31,689 nucleotides of DNA. It comes from a virus. A program made the position numbers and the translations under genes. Where the stretch lies: positions 559-32,247 of IMG/VR virus record IMGVR_UViG_3300030105_001108, one strand, 5' to 3'. Under the pieces are notes generated by a model. It saw nothing but the letters and a program-made list of their open reading frames with translations. It had not been told where the DNA came from and searched no databases. Shown here piece after piece: positions 27,624 to 31,689 of this stretch. Positions within the stretch are counted from its first letter, which is position 1. Each line of letters starts with the position of its first letter.

Positions 27624-29853
27624 TTTTAATCTCCTTGAGTTTTTTACTAACTTTATCTAAAATTGTGTTTTCTTTTAGTGCAGACAACATATCCTTATAG
27701 GACTTAGAAACTTTTGCTTGAAACTTCTCTTTGTCATTTGCTTTTTTCATAGAGTTATGTTTATTTTGCACTGCTTGAGCAATCTTTGCACTAACCTTGA
27801 CTTTCTTTTTGTCCGTAAACTCTACAGGAAAATTACCTCTTAGTGAAACGGACTTTCTCAGTTGCATAATGATGTTCTTAGATGCAGACTTTACATCGTC
27901 ATCAGATGCATCCGTATCTACATCAGCAGGATCAACTGTTTTACCTTTACGCATGGCCCTCATTGCATCAGCACGAGCAGACGCTTCTGCAAGGGAGTAA
28001 CCCTTGTTAAGATATTCTTTAGCATCCTTTTTGTCAATAACTTCAACCTTACCCTTCTTGACAACCATAACTTCCTTCTTGGGATTTTTTAATTGGCGGG
28101 CTTCATCAAGGTCAACTTCTTCTAACAAATCTTCAACATACTCTTGTGGACTTAAACTGATTCCAAAAGTTTGTAGTCTGCGGTCATCATCTAGTGTTTT
28201 TGCAAATTTCACCACACCAGACCTATCACCTTTCTTCAGCATAGCTGCAACTTTCAACATATCTTTTTTATCATTTTTATCAGAACCGTCAGACTCGACT
28301 GGGTTTTTGCTACGTTTTGCAGCGTTCTCAAGGTCTATTCCCTTTTTTACTAGGCCTTCATCAAGGTCAACTTCTTCTTTCATTTTAAGGCCTCTTGATA
28401 TTAGTTCACGTTTTGCTAATTTAAGCTGATTACCAAAAACAGGACTAACTGAATCCTCTGTGTCATTTTTACTAAGCCATGCTTTTAGTTTATCGTTGGA
28501 CATCTTTTTAAAATTTTCATCAAGTTCAACTTCTTCATCTTTCTTTTTAGGGTTCTCACCACGTTCTTTCTCAGAGATTGCAATTGCAGCTAGTTGAACC
28601 ATTGAAAGTGCCTCAACGTCTTTCTCTTCTACACTCTCTCCACGAACTTGTTTTGCAAGGTCAGAATCTGCCTTACCCCAAGTTCCAGCAGATTTAGTTA
28701 CAAAAGAGTTTACTCTTGCAAATGCCCATTGTTGTGAAGTTGTGCCAGGACGGTGACCTGTCTTATATGCAGCCATTCCTCTGTCGTATACTTTCTTTAG
28801 AATACCATATGGCATACCAGACTTCTTTGCCTTAGTTACAAGACCTTCAATCTTTTCATCAAGTTCAACTTCTTCTTTTTTCAGTTTTGGATATTTTTTC
28901 ATAATATCGTCTGCTGCTTTCTTAATGTTACCGTCATGTTTTTTTAACATGTTACGTACAAGTGTATCTCCTTGCTCACCAAGTCTCCAACCGTTTTTAC
29001 TTAAAATATCAAAAACTTTTTTATCATCACTACCAGCATAGTTTTTCATCATTTTTCGATATTCGGGAGTACCTTCATCAAGTTCAACTTCTTCTTTAAC
29101 GATATCTGTCATTTTTACTCCACTTGGAGTGCGAGAGAAATCATGTTTAACAGTGATTTTGTCTCCATCAATTTTTATAACTTCGCCTTTTTCTATATAT
29201 TCTCTACCTTTACGGCGAAGTCTTACCTTTATATTATCACCAACCTTTACTGCTTCATCAATGTCAGATTCTTCTTTTTTGGGTTTCTCACCACGTTCTT
29301 TCTTAGAGATTGCAATTGCAGCCTGTTGAGCCATTGATACTGCCTCAACAACAACTTCCTCTACTTTTGCATCAAGGTAATCTGCCATACCATCCAGTTT
29401 ATCAACTGCGACTGCGACTTTATTAGTCCACCATGAAGGCAGTGAATCTTCTGCATTTAATTTGGTAAGTTCACCAGACATCTTTGTAAGTGCAGACATT
29501 GCAACTTTTACGTTGGTTTGTGCAGATGCAACATCAGTATGGCCATCTTCATCAAGGTCAACTTCTTCATAACTAGACTTAATCTGTTTCATTGCAAGGG
29601 ACTGTAGTTTCATGATTTGTGATTTACTACCACTATTAATCATCTTTTCAATAGATTTCTTGTTCTTTGGATTAACGGCATTATAAACAGCCATGATTGC
29701 AGATGCAGTAAACGAATCCATCTGTAGTTTACCGTCTTTCATCTTAATGGTTTGGTTTGCACCACCAGCAGCCTTCTTCATCAAGGCCATGTTGTCCTCA
29801 CCAAGATAAACTTGCATTATTGATTCTGTCATGCTTCGTTTATAATTTGCCAT
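27616..29853 (-). CDS. Head-associated polyprotein with repeated cleavage-like motifs
   Basis: A 745-residue protein built of small charged domains separated by seven acidic motifs ending at residues 102, 200, 260, 333, 446, 499 and 584 (six EEV(D/E)LDE and one EESDIDE). Each ends in (L/I)xE, the consensus cut by T4-type prohead protease gp21, so cleavage would release pieces of about 53-161 residues. AAIAISxKERGExPKK occurs twice (178-193, 422-437). Residues 203-250 look like a small beta-barrel/KOW-type domain. The first motif also resembles a calcium loop. Probably packaged inside the capsid; processing is inference. Confidence 0.72.
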   Translation of the reverse strand: MANYKRSMTESIMQVYLGEDNMALMKKAAGGANQTIKMKDGKLQMDSFTASAIMAVYNAVNPKNKKSIEKMINSGSKSQIMKLQSLAMKQIKSSYEEVDLDEDGHTDVASAQTNVKVAMSALTKMSGELTKLNAEDSLPSWWTNKVAVAVDKLDGMADYLDAKVEEVVVEAVSMAQQAAIAISKKERGEKPKKEESDIDEAVKVGDNIKVRLRRKGREYIEKGEVIKIDGDKITVKHDFSRTPSGVKMTDIVKEEVELDEGTPEYRKMMKNYAGSDDKKVFDILSKNGWRLGEQGDTLVRNMLKKHDGNIKKAADDIMKKYPKLKKEEVELDEKIEGLVTKAKKSGMPYGILKKVYDRGMAAYKTGHRPGTTSQQWAFARVNSFVTKSAGTWGKADSDLAKQVRGESVEEKDVEALSMVQLAAIAISEKERGENPKKKDEEVELDENFKKMSNDKLKAWLSKNDTEDSVSPVFGNQLKLAKRELISRGLKMKEEVDLDEGLVKKGIDLENAAKRSKNPVESDGSDKNDKKDMLKVAAMLKKGDRSGVVKFAKTLDDDRRLQTFGISLSPQEYVEDLLEEVDLDEARQLKNPKKEVMVVKKGKVEVIDKKDAKEYLNKGYSLAEASARADAMRAMRKGKTVDPADVDTDASDDDVKSASKNIIMQLRKSVSLRGNFPVEFTDKKKVKVSAKIAQAVQNKHNSMKKANDKEKFQAKVSKSYKDMLSALKENTILDKVSKKLKEIKNG
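28102..29568 (-). repeat. Dispersed coding repeat encoding EEV(D/E)LDE
   Basis: A 21-base coding repeat (GAAGAAGTTGA(A/C)CTTGATGAA, with small changes) occurs at 29548-29568, 29074-29094, 28855-28875, 28516-28536, 28357-28377 and 28102-28122, with another at 31409-31429 in the neighbouring gene. Conservation of the DNA as well as the peptide suggests recent duplication or recombination between modules. Confidence 0.8.
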
Positions 29854-29857
29854 ATCT

Positions 29858-31689
29858 CTAACCCTTCATTAAATCCGTAACTGATTTTGTAGACCAAAAC
29901 TTACAGGACCAGTATCCTGCTGTTGTTTTATCTTTCTTTTGATCGCAATTGTGTCTTGCTCGAAATGCTTTTCTACGTGCTGGATCATCTCGTTTGATAG
30001 ACATATTTGGATCACCAAACTCGACTTTTACCACATTTCCCTTGTCATTTTTGACATAAACCTTGTATTTCTTTACATCGCCTTTTGTAGGATTATTTAG
30101 TTCTTTTCCACTCTTATCATCTTTTTCTGTGACTTCGCCCCACTCATTTAACTCTACTTCTTCTTGCATCTCTTTTGTTTTCTTCTTCATCTTGTCGATG
30201 TATGTGCGAAAAACTGATGCTTCAGAAGTTTTACCCATCTCTTTTGCACGTTGTTCCATTGCAATTGCAGCCTGTATCTTGTGTGCATGAGGTTTACCAC
30301 TACCAATAATCTTCTTTACACTTGCCTTTGCAGTATCTACGTCCTTAAAACCTAAACCTTGAATTGTTCCTTTTGGATTTTCATCCGTATATAAGTCAGA
30401 GTGTTTATCACTTCCTGCTGGTTGACCTTTCTTACGAGGTATTCTGGGCTCCTCATTCTTAGGAACACAGTTTGGAACCATTCTACCACTTTTCTTCTTC
30501 ATACCAACTTGTTTGTGTGTATCCCAGCAAGGAGCATCTTCATTCTTTGAAAGATATGCAGCGATAGCCATCTCTCTACGTTTCTCTTTAGACTTACCCT
30601 TGAACTGTGGTGCATCAGACTTCTCAAAGTCATCTATGTAATCTTTTTGGCTTGCACTATCTGGAAGTACCTCACCAAACATCTGTTTGAACTTCTTGGT
30701 GTGAACAGATGGTTTTGTCTTTGCGTCTGCATCGCCAGGAGCAGGGCCTGACTTCTTCTTCCTAAAGTGTGCATCTCTCTTGTCTTTAGTAGACTTTGCC
30801 ATATCACCAGCATAATACTTTGCAGGCTGTGTGCCCTTCTTGTCATCAATATCTTTGTCTTGTTTAACTTCTTGAATTGAATCTACAAAATCTTTAAACG
30901 ACAGAGTTTCATTTTGTGATTTATACTCTGCTTTTAATTCTTTTGGAAGTTTACCTTGTTTTACCAAATCGTTTATATAATCACGGGCCATTCTATCAGT
31001 AACATCTGATATACTCTTAGTAACATCATGAATGATATTCATCGGGTTTGGAGTTTTCCCTGCATTTTGTTGTTTTGCAAATTCAGTGGCAACTGTTATA
31101 GCAAGTTTATTCATTCCTTTTTTGTGAGTTTTTGTGAAAAGATAACTCTTTGCCTTTTTGAGCCACGGATATTTATCCAGTAAATCCTCATCTATCTCTC
31201 GTAACCGTGGTTCTCTACGATTCTTGGATGGGTCTTCGTTTCTTAGATTATCAGGCTCATTGTTCATTGGGTCATTGTCTTTGTGGCCAACGTCCATACC
31301 TACCTGAGTCTTGTCTCCCATAACTCTACGAGCTTTGTTTCGTGAGGAACGTCTTTCAATCTGTTCTGGTTTACCTTGATAGTTTGCATACTCTTTTTTA
31401 TAGTTGCGTTCATCAAGGTCAACTTCTTCATCATAAGGTGAACGCTGCCATCCTCTGGATTCTAAATCTTTAATTTGTTTTTTATCGCTTGCATCTACAG
31501 TTTTTATATCCTTTGGATTCATATTCCTTCGCATACGATCATAGGCAGTGGGTTGTTTATTTTTGAAAAGAGTAATTGTTTTTTTCTCATTAAGTTCAAT
31601 CTCATGCAACCATGCCTTATGTACTTTACCGTCCTCATCTACAAATGAGAGATAGTTTGTACCCTTGCGAACAACCTCACCTGTAACAC
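29858..31689 (-). CDS. Head polyprotein with HNH-like segment, 5' end outside window
   Basis: The frame is open from the right edge, so this gene is partial (at least 609 residues). Numbering from the TTG at 31609, (L/I)xE motifs end at 8, 67, 141 and 489. Residues 78-133 (PEQIERRSSRNKARRVMGDK; VGHKDNDPMNNEPDNLR) resemble the phage HNH-type HKDGN..NN...NLR pattern, bracketed by motifs 67 and 141. Later parts recall widespread phage head segments: KYYAGDMAKSTKDKRDAHFR, SDAPQFKGKSKEKRREMAIA, GMKKKSGRMVPNCVPK, and FGDPNMSIKRDDPARRKAFR with FRARHNCDQ. The edge part (GEVVRKGTNYLSFVDEDGKV) is KOW-like. Structural/internal role inferred. Confidence 0.72.
   Translation of the reverse strand, partial: VTGEVVRKGTNYLSFVDEDGKVHKAWLHEIELNEKKTITLFKNKQPTAYDRMRRNMNPKDIKTVDASDKKQIKDLESRGWQRSPYDEEVDLDERNYKKEYANYQGKPEQIERRSSRNKARRVMGDKTQVGMDVGHKDNDPMNNEPDNLRNEDPSKNRREPRLREIDEDLLDKYPWLKKAKSYLFTKTHKKGMNKLAITVATEFAKQQNAGKTPNPMNIIHDVTKSISDVTDRMARDYINDLVKQGKLPKELKAEYKSQNETLSFKDFVDSIQEVKQDKDIDDKKGTQPAKYYAGDMAKSTKDKRDAHFRKKKSGPAPGDADAKTKPSVHTKKFKQMFGEVLPDSASQKDYIDDFEKSDAPQFKGKSKEKRREMAIAAYLSKNEDAPCWDTHKQVGMKKKSGRMVPNCVPKNEEPRIPRKKGQPAGSDKHSDLYTDENPKGTIQGLGFKDVDTAKASVKKIIGSGKPHAHKIQAAIAMEQRAKEMGKTSEASVFRTYIDKMKKKTKEMQEEVELNEWGEVTEKDDKSGKELNNPTKGDVKKYKVYVKNDKGNVVKVEFGDPNMSIKRDDPARRKAFRARHNCDQKKDKTTAGYWSCKFWSTKSVTDLMKG

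Noticed and set aside
27616-31689. Repeated 21-base units considered as CRISPR or tandem-repeat array
   Set aside because: Spacing is irregular, the units are in frame and coding, and there are no cas genes or unique spacers.

Overview
This is an AT-rich window in which every convincing gene lies on the minus strand, packed tightly with TAATG or ATGA stop/start overlaps. It is part of a T4-like (myovirus-type) phage genome, most likely from a marine phage of the pelagiphage/cyanophage kind. The evidence is T4-type replication genes (FEN-1-type RNase H, gp61-type primase), PhoH, a phage bS21, a B12-dependent ribonucleotide reductase, TATAAATA late promoters, tail-fibre-like repeat proteins and long polyproteins carrying prohead-protease-like (L/I)xE motifs. 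The host is not proven. Lipoprotein signals, a spanin pair and a SleB-type lysin indicate a Gram-negative host.

Layout by coordinate; transcription runs right to left. 29858-31689 and 26820-29853 hold head-associated polyprotein and scaffold-like genes, the rightmost cut by the window edge. 26294-26815 is a HAD nucleotidase. 19598-26239 is a block of virion structural genes with TATAAATA late promoters and two hairpins. 16858-19585 is a lysis/envelope block with i-spanin and overlapping o-spanin, a His-rich protein, DUF1353 and several tiny membrane proteins. 13540-16826 is nucleotide and DNA metabolism: primase, class II RNR, two zinc-ribbon proteins and a PDDEXK-like nuclease. 10548-13165 holds secreted or membrane proteins, with a possible -1 frameshift. 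7888-10107 is a set of six consecutive envelope-targeted genes (three lipoproteins, a secreted protein, two membrane proteins) behind two tandem sigma70 promoters. 7208-7844 carries a tRNA-Ala gene lying inside an open reading frame, a mini membrane protein and bS21. 8-7208 contains 2OG-Fe(II) oxygenases, RNase H, a SleB hydrolase, conserved phage hypotheticals and PhoH.

Regulation visible in the sequence: six near-consensus sigma70 promoters (exact TTGACA, 17-bp spacer) and three T4-like late promoters (TATAAATA). Two of the sigma70 promoters place the predicted transcription start exactly on the A of an ATG, implying leaderless mRNAs. Two others share a 22-base core containing a small dyad.

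Most unusual points: the tRNA-containing reading frame; the polyproteins with regularly spaced EEV(D/E)LDE motifs, one bracketing an HNH-like segment; the co-transcribed envelope/lipoprotein module; and a run of tiny translationally coupled membrane ORFs. No stretch over 300 bases lacks a gene. No CRISPR array, insertion sequence or integrase was seen.
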